Origin: Alphaproteobacteria bacterium
GTDB lineage: Bacteria; Myxococcota_A; UBA796; CAJQPC01
Direction of reading: 5' to 3'
Length of the DNA: 64,000 nt
Assembly: GCA_020632795.1 (NCBI GenBank)
Contig: JACKEV010000013.1
Coordinates: 1 to 64,000, forward strand
In this document: positions 9,344 through 18,329 of the stretch, piece after piece
How positions within the stretch are numbered: position 1 is the first letter of the stretch
Layout of the letters: each line of letters begins with the position of its first letter
Notes under the pieces: model-generated
Seen by the model: only the letters and a program-made list of their open reading frames with translations
Databases searched by the model: none
Told to the model about the DNA's origin: nothing
Position numbers and translations under genes: made by a program

Positions 9344-11631
9344 GGTGGGTCCGTCGGGATGGCGATGGAGACCTCGGGGCTGGTCACGATGGTGCCGTCC
9401 CAGCTCCGCGCGGCGATGCGGTAGGTCCAGGTCTCGCCGGGCTCGACGCGCCGGTCGACGGCATCGGTCACGCACCACTTGCCCGACCACCACTCGAGGT
9501 TCCACATGCCCTCGGCCATCGCCCAGGCGCCGTCCCCGCCGTGGCGCTCGATCCGCCACTTGCTGACCCCTTCGGAGAAGGTCCAGGAGAGCCGCACCAT
9601 CCGGGCCTCGGCGTCCCAGGTCACCGCGTCGAAGGTCGGCGCGGTCACCGGGTCTGCGCGGGCGCCCAAAGCGATGGGCTCGGCCCAGCCGGAGGTCGCC
9701 CCGGCCGCGCTCACCAGGCGGGCGCGGTAGCGCAGGTGGACGTCGTCGGGGGCATCCGGGTCGAGGACCGAGCACTGCTCGGGGTGGCAGTACAGCTCGG
9801 CGGACGCCATGTCCTGCCAGCTCGCGCCGCCGTCGACGGAGCGCTGGGCCTGGGCCCCCAGGGCCCTCCGGTCCCAGTGGACGGACCACCGGATCTCCGC
9901 GCCCCGCCAATCCCAGGTCGGCGGGCACATGGCGGGGGTCTGCGGGGGGGCGGTGCGCTCGGTCGGCGGGAGCAGCACGCAGGTCTGGCCGTCGGCGGGC
10001 TCGCCGCGGTGGTTGTGGCTCTCCAGGCAGTACAGGGCGAAGTGGCTGCGGTCGGGGGCGGGATCCTGCAGCCGGCGGGCGTCCCCAGCGACCGGCTCGC
10101 TCCGCCAGTCCGCAGGGGCCGCGCAGCCGTCCCAGGGGATGGCGTCTCTGCCCCAGCTCGACGGCGACCGCCACTGGCCCCGGACCCGGAAGGGCGTCGC
10201 CCCCATCAGCTCCTTGCCCGGGTAGCGCGCCAGCAGCACGGCCTCGTCTTCGTCGGTCCAGGCGCGGCAGCGGCTCACCTGGACTCTGGCCCCGGGGTCG
10301 AGGCCGGTCCAGTACAGCTCAGCCAGGGCGTCGTCGTCGGTCCAATGGACCTGGACCTCCAGGGGCAGCGCGGGGGGGCTGTCCGCCGCCGGGACCGTCC
10401 AGGGTGCGCTTCGCTGGAGCAGCGTGCCGTCCGGCAGCCGCCCGGTGACCCGGTAATGGACCGGCTGCAGGGGATCCAGGGCGTCGTCGGTGTCCAGCCA
10501 GCGGTCATGGGTGCGGAAGCGGCCGTCGTAGTCACGCGCGAGGGCCCAGACCTGGCCGTCGAGGGAGCGCTCGACGCGGGCCTCCACCGGCACCGCCGCG
10601 CTCCACCCGACCTGCACCCCGGCCCGGTTGTGCGCCCAGCGCCCCGCCCCGAACGCGAAGAAGAGCCCGGCGTGGATGCCGCCGGGATCGGGCCAGTCGT
10701 GGACCATCCGGACCGCCAGCACCTCGAACAGCGCGGGCGGCACGAGCACCGGCTCGCCGAGGGGGCGCTCGCTGCGGTCCCCCGGGCGCAGCAGCAAGCG
10801 CCAGAGCCCGGGCTGCAGGAGCATGAGGGTGGCGTCCCGGCCCGCGCGGGTGCAGTCGCCCTTCTGGGCCCAGCTCCCGTCGGCCTCCTGGAGTTGGAGG
10901 CAGACCTGCGCCGCGGAGACCCCCTGGGGTGCGGTGAACGCGACCCGCGCCACTCCAGGATCGAGCACCCACCGGGCGTCGGGGATGGCCGCCTCGGTGT
11001 ACAGGCCGTGGATGGGCCAGCGCGGGGCCTCCTGGAGGGCGACGCCGGGCTGGGCGAGGCTGTCGAAGGGGAAGGGCTCGACCACGAGCGCCGCGTCCCA
11101 GGGGCGCACGGTCAGCGTCGAGGTCGCGTCGACGGGCAGATCGCAGTCGGTGGCGGCGAAGACGTCCGTCAGGGGCAGCTCGACCCCGTCGCGGGTGGCG
11201 TGCGCGGCGTCCGGGCGGGCGCCGTCCCAGGACCACCGCAAGCCCGGACAGTCCTCGTGCCAAAGCACCCGAGGCCGCTCCGGCGCGCCGAGCGGCTCGC
11301 CCGCCGGGTCCACCCGCGCCGCGCTCCACGCGCTCCAGGCCGCGCCGTCCGACCAGCGCAGGCGCACCCAGCGCAGACCGTCCGGGGCGGGCTGGCGCAG
11401 GCCGCTGACCGCGGGGCCGTCCCGCAGGGTCGTCCAGGTGGTCTCCCCGGGGCCGACGCTCTCCAGGGTCACCCGGGTGGCGGTCGGCGGCAGGGGCCAG
11501 CGCAGGGCCATCGCGCCGCCGTCCAGGGCGACCTCCAGCGGGGTGGACGGCAAGGATGCCGATGGCATCGGCGTCACGGAAGACGCCCCGGCGGGATCGC
11601 CGCAGCCGGCCAGCAGGAGGAGGAGCCACAT
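9340..11631 (-). CDS. large fibronectin-III-like lipoprotein, first of a tandem paralogous pair
   Basis: A 763-residue lipoprotein starting MWLLLLLAGCGDP, paralogous to the next gene in the operon. Both share a post-lipobox MPSASLPS or TPSASLPS stretch, similar central cysteine-bearing segments and a C-terminal GETWTYRIAAR or GETWHYRVVAR unit. The start lies 14 bases after the stop of the TonB-dependent receptor gene, so the three genes are probably one operon. The pair may be the cell-surface partner of that receptor, as surface lipoproteins often sit beside TonB-dependent receptors. That link is inferred from position only. Confidence 0.72.
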   Translation of the reverse strand: MWLLLLLAGCGDPAGASSVTPMPSASLPSTPLEVALDGGAMALRWPLPPTATRVTLESVGPGETTWTTLRDGPAVSGLRQPAPDGLRWVRLRWSDGAAWSAWSAARVDPAGEPLGAPERPRVLWHEDCPGLRWSWDGARPDAAHATRDGVELPLTDVFAATDCDLPVDATSTLTVRPWDAALVVEPFPFDSLAQPGVALQEAPRWPIHGLYTEAAIPDARWVLDPGVARVAFTAPQGVSAAQVCLQLQEADGSWAQKGDCTRAGRDATLMLLQPGLWRLLLRPGDRSERPLGEPVLVPPALFEVLAVRMVHDWPDPGGIHAGLFFAFGAGRWAHNRAGVQVGWSAAVPVEARVERSLDGQVWALARDYDGRFRTHDRWLDTDDALDPLQPVHYRVTGRLPDGTLLQRSAPWTVPAADSPPALPLEVQVHWTDDDALAELYWTGLDPGARVQVSRCRAWTDEDEAVLLARYPGKELMGATPFRVRGQWRSPSSWGRDAIPWDGCAAPADWRSEPVAGDARRLQDPAPDRSHFALYCLESHNHRGEPADGQTCVLLPPTERTAPPQTPAMCPPTWDWRGAEIRWSVHWDRRALGAQAQRSVDGGASWQDMASAELYCHPEQCSVLDPDAPDDVHLRYRARLVSAAGATSGWAEPIALGARADPVTAPTFDAVTWDAEARMVRLSWTFSEGVSKWRIERHGGDGAWAMAEGMWNLEWWSGKWCVTDAVDRRVEPGETWTYRIAARSWDGTIVTSPEVSIAIPTDPP

Positions 11632-11645
11632 GGTCGGTCCGACCC

Positions 11646-14120
11646 TCAGCCGGCGTCGTCGGTTCCAAGGGGCGGCGCCCAGCCCCCCTTGACGCCGAAG
11701 ATCGGCAGCACCGGCAGGCCCTTGCCGTACACCGTCTCGCGGTCGTCGATGCCGTTGATGATCGGCTCCTCGATGCGGCGGTTGTAGACGTTCTGGACGT
11801 CCAGGTAGAACTCCAGCCCCCAGGAGCGGAGCTGGGCCTTCTTCGCCAGCTTCACGTCCAGGGCGTGGTAGGGCCGCAGGCGCTGCTTCTCGTCGTAGAT
11901 GAGCGGGAAGGGCTCCATCGTCAGGATGTCGTAGGCCTCCTCGGTGACGCGATCCCAGGCGTAGCCCGAGCCGATCCGGAACCGCGAGGACAGGCTCCAG
12001 CCCCGCCCGAAGCTGAAGGAGGCCACGTTGACCAGGTAGTGGGGCTGGTCGTAGAGGTGGGCGCTCAGCAGGTCGCCGGGCTCGGCGGCGCGCAGGCTGC
12101 GGCTGTAGGTGTAGGCGATCCAGCCGCTCAGGGGGCCCTGGGTCCACCGGGCGAGGCCCTCCACCCCGTAGGCCAGCCCGGAGCCCTGGCCCAGGGTGCC
12201 GTCGTCCTCGAACAGGGTGACGTTCTCCAGCTTGCGCCAGTAGCCGTCCAGCTCCAGCGACAGCCGGCGCAGGGTCATGCGCACGCCCGCGCCCTGGCCG
12301 TAGCTGCGCTCCGGGCGCAGGTAGGGGCCGGTGGGCAGGCCGATCATCCACTCCATCGTGGGGTACTGGTGGTAGACGCCAGCGTCGGCGACCAGGGTCC
12401 AGACGGAGGTGAGGGGCACGCGCGCGGCGATGCGGGGGGAGGGGGAGACCCGCCAGAGCTGGTCGGTGACCTTGAAGGTCTCCAGGCGCATGCCCACGGT
12501 GAGCTGCCGGTCCACGCCCACGCGCAGGGTGGCGTAGGGGTCCGGCGAGAACAGCCAGGCGGAGGCCCCCAGGCCGTTGACCTTGATGTCGTAGTGGAAG
12601 GCCTCCAGGTCCAGGCCCGCCTGCACGCCGACCGGGCTCTTGCCGGGGTCCTGCAGCTCGACCCGCAAGGCGAAGGTGGTCTGGGTGCGCTCGTCGGTGG
12701 TCTCGTCCAGGTCGAGGTAGCGCAGGTCCCGGGCGAACACCGGCAGGACCTGGAGCGTGGCGCTGCCCAGGTCGAAGGTGCCGCGCCCGTGCAGGCGGTT
12801 GGTGCCGATGTTGACGGTGGCGACCTCGTCGCCGTTGCCGGTGGGGGCGTCGATGGCGTCGCGGTAGCCCAGCCAGAACAGCCCGAAGCGCTCGGCGTCC
12901 CAGCGGCCCTGCCAGTCCCAGAACCGGGGCGCGATGGCGGCCTGCTCGGGGGTGAGCACCAGGCCCAGCACCTTGTCGAGGTAGCTGCGCCGGATGGCCA
13001 GGGCGACGCCGTTCTTCTCGCCGATGGGGGTCTGCACGTAGGCGGAGGCGTGCAGCAGGTCGGCCCCGGCCTCGACCCGGCGCTCGGCGCGCACCGGCCG
13101 GGAGACGAGGTCGACGGCCCCGGCGGTGGCCCGGCCGTACCGGGCGCCGTAGCCCCCGGGGTAGAAGTCGACCCGGTCGACCATCTGGGGGTGGATGACC
13201 GAGGTGAACCCGCCCAGGTGGTAGATGAGGGGGACGCGCACGCCGTCGATGTAGAGGCCGGTGTCCTCGGGGTCGCCGCCCCGCACCAGCACCCAGCCGG
13301 AGTCGAAGGGGGTGCGGACCACGCCGGGCAGGTTCTGCACCGCGCGCACCGGGTCGCCCATCGTGCCGGGGGTGGTGCGCAGCTCCTCGGCGGTGAGGGT
13401 GCGGCTGACGACCTGCCGGGACGGGCGGCGGTACACGCCCACCGCCACGTTCTCGGCGCCGACGACCCGGGCGGTCAGCTCCAGCTCGGTGAGCTGGCCG
13501 GGGGTGACGGTGACCGGGACCGGGGGGACCTCCAGGTTGGCGTCCTCGATGCGCAGCACGACCTCGCCCGGGGGCAGCTCCCGGACCGAGAAGCGGCCCT
13601 CGCTGTCGGTGTCGAGGGTGGTCTCGCCCACGATCACGGTGACCCGGGGGGCGGGCTCCCCGGATTCCAGCTTGAGCACGCCCCGGATCTGCACGGGCGG
13701 GGGCTCGAAGGTCCAGGTGAACGGGACCTCGACGGCCACGGGCACGCCGCCCTCGGTGGCCGGATCAAAGCGGATCTTCGCGGCCTGCTCCAGGGCGATG
13801 GAGGCCCAGGGCTCGTCCCCCTGGAGCAGGGAGCGCTCCTCGACCCCGCCCTGCTCGTCGATCAGGAGCAGCAGCGTGACGTCGACGGGGGTGTAGGGCG
13901 GGCCGCCGGGCCAGGGCAGGGCGGGGGCGTCGAGCAGGGCCGGGGGGATGAGCGCGGGGGCCGGCGCGGCGGTCGGGGGCGTCGCGGGGGGCTCGTCCGG
14001 GGGGTCGGCGGGCTGCGCAGGGGGCGGATCACCGGTGCCTCCACTCCAACCTCCGGATTGGGCGAGGGCAGCCCCCCCGCCGGAGAGGATCAGCAGCAGC
14101 GCGCAGGTGATGCTCAGCAC
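11646..14120 (-). CDS. TonB-dependent outer-membrane receptor with N-terminal TonB-C-like and carboxypeptidase-regulatory-like domains
   Basis: An 824-residue outer-membrane transporter. After a signal peptide (cleavage near ALAQ) and a proline-rich linker come a TonB C-terminal-like unit (PYTPVDVTLLLLIDEQGGVEE to FTWTF), a carboxypeptidase-regulatory-like beta-sandwich (GVLKLESGEPAPRVTVIVG), a plug domain (NLPGVVRTPFDSG, VRGGDPEDTGLYIDG, YPGGYGARYGRA) and a long beta-barrel ending near the C-terminus. The start is GTG at 14120. Fusion of a TonB-C-like unit to the receptor is seen in myxobacterial proteins. The transported substrate is unknown. Confidence 0.85.
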   Translation of the reverse strand: MLSITCALLLILSGGGAALAQSGGWSGGTGDPPPAQPADPPDEPPATPPTAAPAPALIPPALLDAPALPWPGGPPYTPVDVTLLLLIDEQGGVEERSLLQGDEPWASIALEQAAKIRFDPATEGGVPVAVEVPFTWTFEPPPVQIRGVLKLESGEPAPRVTVIVGETTLDTDSEGRFSVRELPPGEVVLRIEDANLEVPPVPVTVTPGQLTELELTARVVGAENVAVGVYRRPSRQVVSRTLTAEELRTTPGTMGDPVRAVQNLPGVVRTPFDSGWVLVRGGDPEDTGLYIDGVRVPLIYHLGGFTSVIHPQMVDRVDFYPGGYGARYGRATAGAVDLVSRPVRAERRVEAGADLLHASAYVQTPIGEKNGVALAIRRSYLDKVLGLVLTPEQAAIAPRFWDWQGRWDAERFGLFWLGYRDAIDAPTGNGDEVATVNIGTNRLHGRGTFDLGSATLQVLPVFARDLRYLDLDETTDERTQTTFALRVELQDPGKSPVGVQAGLDLEAFHYDIKVNGLGASAWLFSPDPYATLRVGVDRQLTVGMRLETFKVTDQLWRVSPSPRIAARVPLTSVWTLVADAGVYHQYPTMEWMIGLPTGPYLRPERSYGQGAGVRMTLRRLSLELDGYWRKLENVTLFEDDGTLGQGSGLAYGVEGLARWTQGPLSGWIAYTYSRSLRAAEPGDLLSAHLYDQPHYLVNVASFSFGRGWSLSSRFRIGSGYAWDRVTEEAYDILTMEPFPLIYDEKQRLRPYHALDVKLAKKAQLRSWGLEFYLDVQNVYNRRIEEPIINGIDDRETVYGKGLPVLPIFGVKGGWAPPLGTDDAG

Positions 14121-14216
14121 GGGAGGGACGGTAGCACGGGAGAGGTGGGGTGGGGTTGACGGGGTTCGGGCCGGTGCGCAGCCTCTCTCGTCGCTTCAGC
14201 CTGGGAGACGCCGCTC

Positions 14217-15149
14217 GTGAAGGAAGGGAAGGAGCCGGACCGGGTCCACCTGTTTACGTGGAACCTCAACTTCCCTGGTGGGCGGGAGGACACGGAGAGG
14301 CTGAAGCGGATCTGCCGGGCCCTTGTGGGTCATCTGGGTGGTGGCACGCCTGTCATCGCGGCCTTCCAGGAGGTCCCGGAGGCCTTTGAGCAGGAGCTCA
14401 TGGCGGTGAGCAACGGACAGCTGCAGGTGGTCCAGCGACTCTCGCACCATGTGGCCCTCGTGGTGGGGGGTGGCGCTCGCCCTGCGCAGGGATCCCAGGT
14501 CTGCGCGATCGGATCGCCCAAGGGGGGCATCGGCCGCCGCATCCTGGTCGGTGACTTCACCGTTGAGGGCCTTGGGCGGTCCATTCGGGTGATCGCGGTC
14601 CACCACCCGAGCAAGATGGAGCTGCCCCCCGGAGCCTCGCGGGGGGGCCGGATGCTGACCTGCGCCGACGCGGTCCGTGAAGCCTGGAACGGTGTGCCGG
14701 CCGTCATCCTGGGTGATCTGAACGCGAACCCCTATGAGGACGAGGTGGCAGGGAGGGATTGGCTGTGGGGTCTCCGTGACCGGGCGGACATCTCACGCGT
14801 TCGCGAGGGACGGAACGCCGTGGATCTGCACCCGCCGCTCTGGAACCCGATGTGGCGTTTCCTCCCGGAGGCCGGCTGGCCGAGCCTCAAGGAGGAGGCA
14901 GCGCACCATTCACAGCCCCTGGCCCGGGGGACCTTCCATTGGCACGACGACAAGGCGTCCTTGAAGTGGCACCTGTTGGACCAGATCCTGCTGTCCGCCG
15001 ACCTCGCAGACCAGCTCCGGACACTGAGGATCCTCACGACCCTTGACGGCAGCAACGCCTGTCTGGCGAAGCCGTCAGGAATCCCGGACAAGAACATGTA
15101 CTCTGATCATCTCCCGGTCCAGGCCGCGATGGCCTTCCACAAGGAGTAG
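14217..15149 (+). CDS. endonuclease/exonuclease/phosphatase-family protein
   Basis: A 310-residue member of the EEP fold (DNase I, inositol-phosphatase and sphingomyelinase-like enzymes). Active-site features appear in order: TWNLNFPG near the start, AFQEV, ILGDLNANPYEDE in the middle and MYSDHLPVQA close to the end. It has no signal peptide and starts with GTG at 14217. The next gene begins two bases after its stop, so they are almost certainly co-transcribed. Substrate choice (nucleic acid, lipid or phosphoester) cannot be told from the motifs. Confidence 0.8.
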   Translation: MKEGKEPDRVHLFTWNLNFPGGREDTERLKRICRALVGHLGGGTPVIAAFQEVPEAFEQELMAVSNGQLQVVQRLSHHVALVVGGGARPAQGSQVCAIGSPKGGIGRRILVGDFTVEGLGRSIRVIAVHHPSKMELPPGASRGGRMLTCADAVREAWNGVPAVILGDLNANPYEDEVAGRDWLWGLRDRADISRVREGRNAVDLHPPLWNPMWRFLPEAGWPSLKEEAAHHSQPLARGTFHWHDDKASLKWHLLDQILLSADLADQLRTLRILTTLDGSNACLAKPSGIPDKNMYSDHLPVQAAMAFHKE

Positions 15150-15151
15150 AG

Positions 15152-15841
15152 ATGCCCGACTGGACTCAGCAGATCGCCTCATCGCTCGCTGACATCGATG
15201 AGGATGTCGCGGTGAAGGTCGAGACCGTTGAGCCGGATCCCTTCCAGGCCACCCTGGAGGAGTTCGTCGGCGAGCTGGACGCCGTACCGGGGATGACGGT
15301 GTTCCTGTCCAGGGAGGTCAGCGCGAAGAGCATCCGGTATGTCATCATCGCCGGCCCGGAGACCCGGCGGGACCGTGCATCTCTGTTGTTCACCTTCGTC
15401 CAGACCCAGGAGGGCTTCTTCTGGGAGGGGCGTCGTCAGACCCCGGAGCAGCTCAAGAAGGAGCTGGTGGAGGTCGCGACCAGCGCCGGGTTTCGCGATG
15501 CCGTCGCGGAGCTCATCGCGATCACGCGTACCCCCGTTCGGGCCTGGCTGAAGCGCGGCATGCGCTATGTCTCCAGCGGCGAGGACGTCATGGTGGAGAT
15601 CCCCCCTGAGCTCCAGCGAACGATCGCAGAGCGCGCCGAGGCTGGTGACGACGGGTGGGTGGGCCTGGAGGTTCGCGAGCTCCCGCCGGTCGGCGGCGGT
15701 CACGGATTTCGCGAACAGGCTGCCCACACCTACCAGCTCATCGAGTCTGGTGGCTATCTGATCGGAAACCTGGCCTACGACGGCCGCAGCGGGGCGCTGC
15801 TGCGCTTCCGGGGTCGCGTGACCCCCGTCAGCGAGCTGTAG
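15152..15841 (+). CDS. orphan protein paired with the EEP gene
   Basis: A 229-residue protein that I do not recognise. It is probably cytoplasmic, without signal or membrane segment, and has an alternating alpha/beta pattern with a conserved-looking RYVIIAGPETRRDRASLLF core and a glycine-rich ELPPVGGGHGF region. It starts at an ATG two bases after the EEP gene stop, preceded only by AGTAGAG. The tight spacing suggests a functional partner, for example a regulator or inhibitor of the EEP enzyme. This is inference from position alone. Confidence 0.6.
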   Translation: MPDWTQQIASSLADIDEDVAVKVETVEPDPFQATLEEFVGELDAVPGMTVFLSREVSAKSIRYVIIAGPETRRDRASLLFTFVQTQEGFFWEGRRQTPEQLKKELVEVATSAGFRDAVAELIAITRTPVRAWLKRGMRYVSSGEDVMVEIPPELQRTIAERAEAGDDGWVGLEVRELPPVGGGHGFREQAAHTYQLIESGGYLIGNLAYDGRSGALLRFRGRVTPVSEL

Positions 15842-15844
15842 GGG

Positions 15845-16057
15845 CTACTCCCCCGGTCCGTCGCAGTTCTGATCCCAGCCGTCGGTGTCGGACTCCTCGG
15901 GGGCGCCGGGGTAGACCGAGGCGTCGTTGTCGTCGCAGTCGCCCTCGGCGATGGTCCAGCCGTCGCCGTCGGCGTCGACGTCGCCGGAGTCGGCGGCGTC
16001 CTTGTTGCAGGCCACCAGGGCCAGGGTGGCGAAGAGGGCGAGGGTGAGGCGCTTCAT
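15845..16057 (-). CDS. small MopE-type metal-binding-motif lipoprotein
   Basis: A 70-residue lipoprotein (ATLALVACNK lipobox). The mature part is little more than one copy of the MopE-like motif: DADGDGW, GDCDDNDASVYPGAPE, then SDTDGWDQNCDG. Such motifs are rich in calcium-like ligands and usually occur as modules in large secreted proteins of Myxococcota-like bacteria; here the motif stands alone. It lies nine bases downstream of the zinc hydrolase gene and may share its transcript. Confidence 0.8.
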   Translation of the reverse strand: MKRLTLALFATLALVACNKDAADSGDVDADGDGWTIAEGDCDDNDASVYPGAPEESDTDGWDQNCDGPGE

Positions 16058-16066
16058 GCGGGTCTC

Positions 16067-17332
16067 CTACTTTCGGGCCAGGTCGATGATGGTGCGCGTC
16101 GCGCAGCCGGCGCGGTGGAAGTCCTCGGCCGTCTCGGACAGCAGCAGCTCGCCCTTCGCCTCGTCCATCCCCTCGATGGCGGCGGTGACGGAGTAGTCCG
16201 GGGCGGTCTCGACGTCGTAGTCGGGGTCCTCGGTGTACTTCGCGCCGAAGGCCTTGACGATGGTCTTGTCGATGCGGCGGGCGTGGTGGGCGGAGGCGTC
16301 CATGACGGCGGCGGCCAGCCCGTCCATGTCCGAGACCCCCGCCCACAGCGCGTCGCCGGACCCCAGGAACTCGGCCAGCGCGTCGGTGAGCGGGTCGCTG
16401 CCCTCGTAGGAGGACTGCAGGCCGTAGGCGACGAAGTCCTCGTACAGGAAGTGCCGGTTGCCGGAGAGCTGGGACGCCGTGGCCTTGAGGCGGTCCTTGT
16501 TGGGGGAGATGGCGTAGCGCAGGTAGTAGAAGACCGTGGCGCTGGGGACCGCCTTGGCGTGGTAGGGCTGGGCGATGTCCTGGGCGTAGTGGATGGCCCA
16601 GGCGGCGAAGCGGTAGCCCCAGTAGTCGTGCCCGGCGTCGAAGCTCAGGCGGGAGAGCCGGAAGAACAGCTCCATGCGCTCGACGACCATGCCGTCGAGG
16701 GCCTCGGGGGCCGCGGCCCGCACCAGGAAGTTCTCGTGGGCGAACTGCATGTGGAAGGGTGCTTTGGAGGACTCGCCCTCGGGCTTGCCGTAGGGCTGCT
16801 CCCCGTAGCCGAACTCGGTGTAGCCCCACAGGTGGTGGTCCAGCCCCCAGTCGGGCTCGTCGGCGTAGGTGGTCAGCACGGCGCGGGCGGGGACGGACTG
16901 GCCCGGCTCCAGGTGCTCTATGTCGCAGCGCAGGGGGGGCTCCACCTGGGCCAGGTAGGGGGACGCCTCCACGCAGTCCATCGGGGTGCCCAGGGACGCG
17001 CCGCCGGGGGGGACCCGGTAGACCAGGGGCAGGCTGGCCTCGTCGGGGTTGAGCCGGGCGGCGCGCAGGAAGGCCTCCCGGGTGCCCGAGTCGTCGTAGG
17101 GGACGCGGTTGAACCGACCCCGGCCCCGGGCCTCCAGCCAGTCGTAGTAGCCGTCGAACAGCGCGGTCAGCTCGGGCCCGAGGTCGAGCAGCAGCGCCTC
17201 GATGGGCTCGACGACGACCGCCTCATCGGCGTAGTCGACCGACGCGTGGTCCAGCGCCCGATCGGTGACGAGGTAGTGGTGCCCCCAGGCCCACGCGGGG
17301 CCGGAGGCCAGCAACAGAGTGGAGAGGAGCAT
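16067..17332 (-). CDS. zinc-dependent phospholipase C/P1-nuclease-like exported hydrolase
   Basis: A 421-residue secreted protein. A signal peptide ends near AWAWGHH, so the mature enzyme would begin with or near tryptophan, as in zinc-dependent phospholipase C and S1/P1 nucleases, where the N-terminal Trp binds zinc. The central HYAQDIAQPYHA segment gives the H-x3-D and H ligands of that family. Further histidines lie in DAGHDYWGYR and DASAHHARR. Length is somewhat greater than typical members. Phospholipase versus nuclease cannot be decided. Confidence 0.7.
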   Translation of the reverse strand: MLLSTLLLASGPAWAWGHHYLVTDRALDHASVDYADEAVVVEPIEALLLDLGPELTALFDGYYDWLEARGRGRFNRVPYDDSGTREAFLRAARLNPDEASLPLVYRVPPGGASLGTPMDCVEASPYLAQVEPPLRCDIEHLEPGQSVPARAVLTTYADEPDWGLDHHLWGYTEFGYGEQPYGKPEGESSKAPFHMQFAHENFLVRAAAPEALDGMVVERMELFFRLSRLSFDAGHDYWGYRFAAWAIHYAQDIAQPYHAKAVPSATVFYYLRYAISPNKDRLKATASQLSGNRHFLYEDFVAYGLQSSYEGSDPLTDALAEFLGSGDALWAGVSDMDGLAAAVMDASAHHARRIDKTIVKAFGAKYTEDPDYDVETAPDYSVTAAIEGMDEAKGELLLSETAEDFHRAGCATRTIIDLARK

Positions 17333-17335
17333 CGC

Positions 17336-18304
17336 TCAATCCTGCCACAGATCGTGGGGGTGCTGAGGCATCGGCTGCGCGATGTGGAAGATGTCGGTGG
17401 GGATCGGGGGCAGGGCCCGGCCGTCCGGCGCCCGATCGACGTACTTGGGGAAGACCAGCACCCCGTCGACCGGGGCGATGATGGGCGGGCTGCCGGGCCG
17501 CTCCAGCCGCTCCCCGGCGCGCACCAGGTCGAAGTAGCCGAGGCCCGGGCGCAGGGCGCGGGCGGGGTCCCCGAAGGGCTCCTTGTGGGCGGTGCGCAGG
17601 AAGCGCAGCGGCGGGCTCAGATCGCTGGCTTCGGCCAGGGTCGTGCGCCCCTCAGCGATCGCGTCGGCCAGCGCGAGCGCCCGCGCGATCACCGCGGCGG
17701 TGCGCGCGGCGGCCTCCGGGAAGAGCCCGGCCTCGCCCAACTCCAGGGTCAGGCCCGGCTTGCCCCGCTGGCGGACAACCTCGTCGCCCCCCCGGGTGCC
17801 GGTCGCAAAGACCTGCCCCGGCGGGCGCGTGATCCAGACCGGCGCCCCCTCCAGGGCCCGGAGCCAGCGCCACGCGGTGAGGCTCCACGGCAGGGTGTAG
17901 AAGGGCTGGGGGGTGCGCACGCTGACCTGATGGAAGTCCAGGAACAGGTCGGCGCTCTCCAGGATGGGGGTGAGCTGCCGCGCCCGGCGGTGCTCGTGGG
18001 TGTCGCCGTCCACGAAGGCCCGGTTGAGGTCGGCCTCCAGGAGGCGCTGCCCCGCCAGGGCGGCCTCGGGGTTGCCGAGCATCAGCGTGACCCGGCCGCC
18101 GTAGGGCAGGCTGCCGTCGATCAGCGCGCGGGCGATTCCGACGAAGGCTGGCAGCGAGCCCACCTCGTTGCCGTGGGTGATCGCCCCGAAGACGAGGTGG
18201 AAGCTGTGCTTGCCGCCGTCGTGGGTGTGGGCGTGTTCATAACCGAACGGTGTTCGCTTTTGAAGGCTGGCGAAAGCGGCGAGGTGGTCGGCGGCGGTGG
18301 GCAT
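17336..18304 (-). CDS. succinylglutamate desuccinylase/aspartoacylase-family protein
   Basis: A 322-residue AstE/AspA-family zinc hydrolase candidate. GAITHGNEVGSLPAF near residue 55 carries the H and E zinc ligands, and ADLFLDFHQVS near residue 120 carries the second histidine. A C-terminal beta-rich half with GLGYFDLVRAGERL and PIIAPVDGVLVFP matches the family barrel domain. The family removes acyl groups from amino-acid amides; the substrate here is unknown. The gene lies just upstream of the zinc hydrolase with a 3-bp gap. Confidence 0.75.
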   Translation of the reverse strand: MPTAADHLAAFASLQKRTPFGYEHAHTHDGGKHSFHLVFGAITHGNEVGSLPAFVGIARALIDGSLPYGGRVTLMLGNPEAALAGQRLLEADLNRAFVDGDTHEHRRARQLTPILESADLFLDFHQVSVRTPQPFYTLPWSLTAWRWLRALEGAPVWITRPPGQVFATGTRGGDEVVRQRGKPGLTLELGEAGLFPEAAARTAAVIARALALADAIAEGRTTLAEASDLSPPLRFLRTAHKEPFGDPARALRPGLGYFDLVRAGERLERPGSPPIIAPVDGVLVFPKYVDRAPDGRALPPIPTDIFHIAQPMPQHPHDLWQD

Positions 18305-18329
18305 GACGGGGACTACCCCGCCGCCCCCG

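Noticed and set aside
5690..9424. A 1244-codon open frame on the plus strand
   Set aside because: Antisense to the PhoH and lipoprotein genes; composition is typical of GC-rich shadow frames, with no start signal and no known domain.
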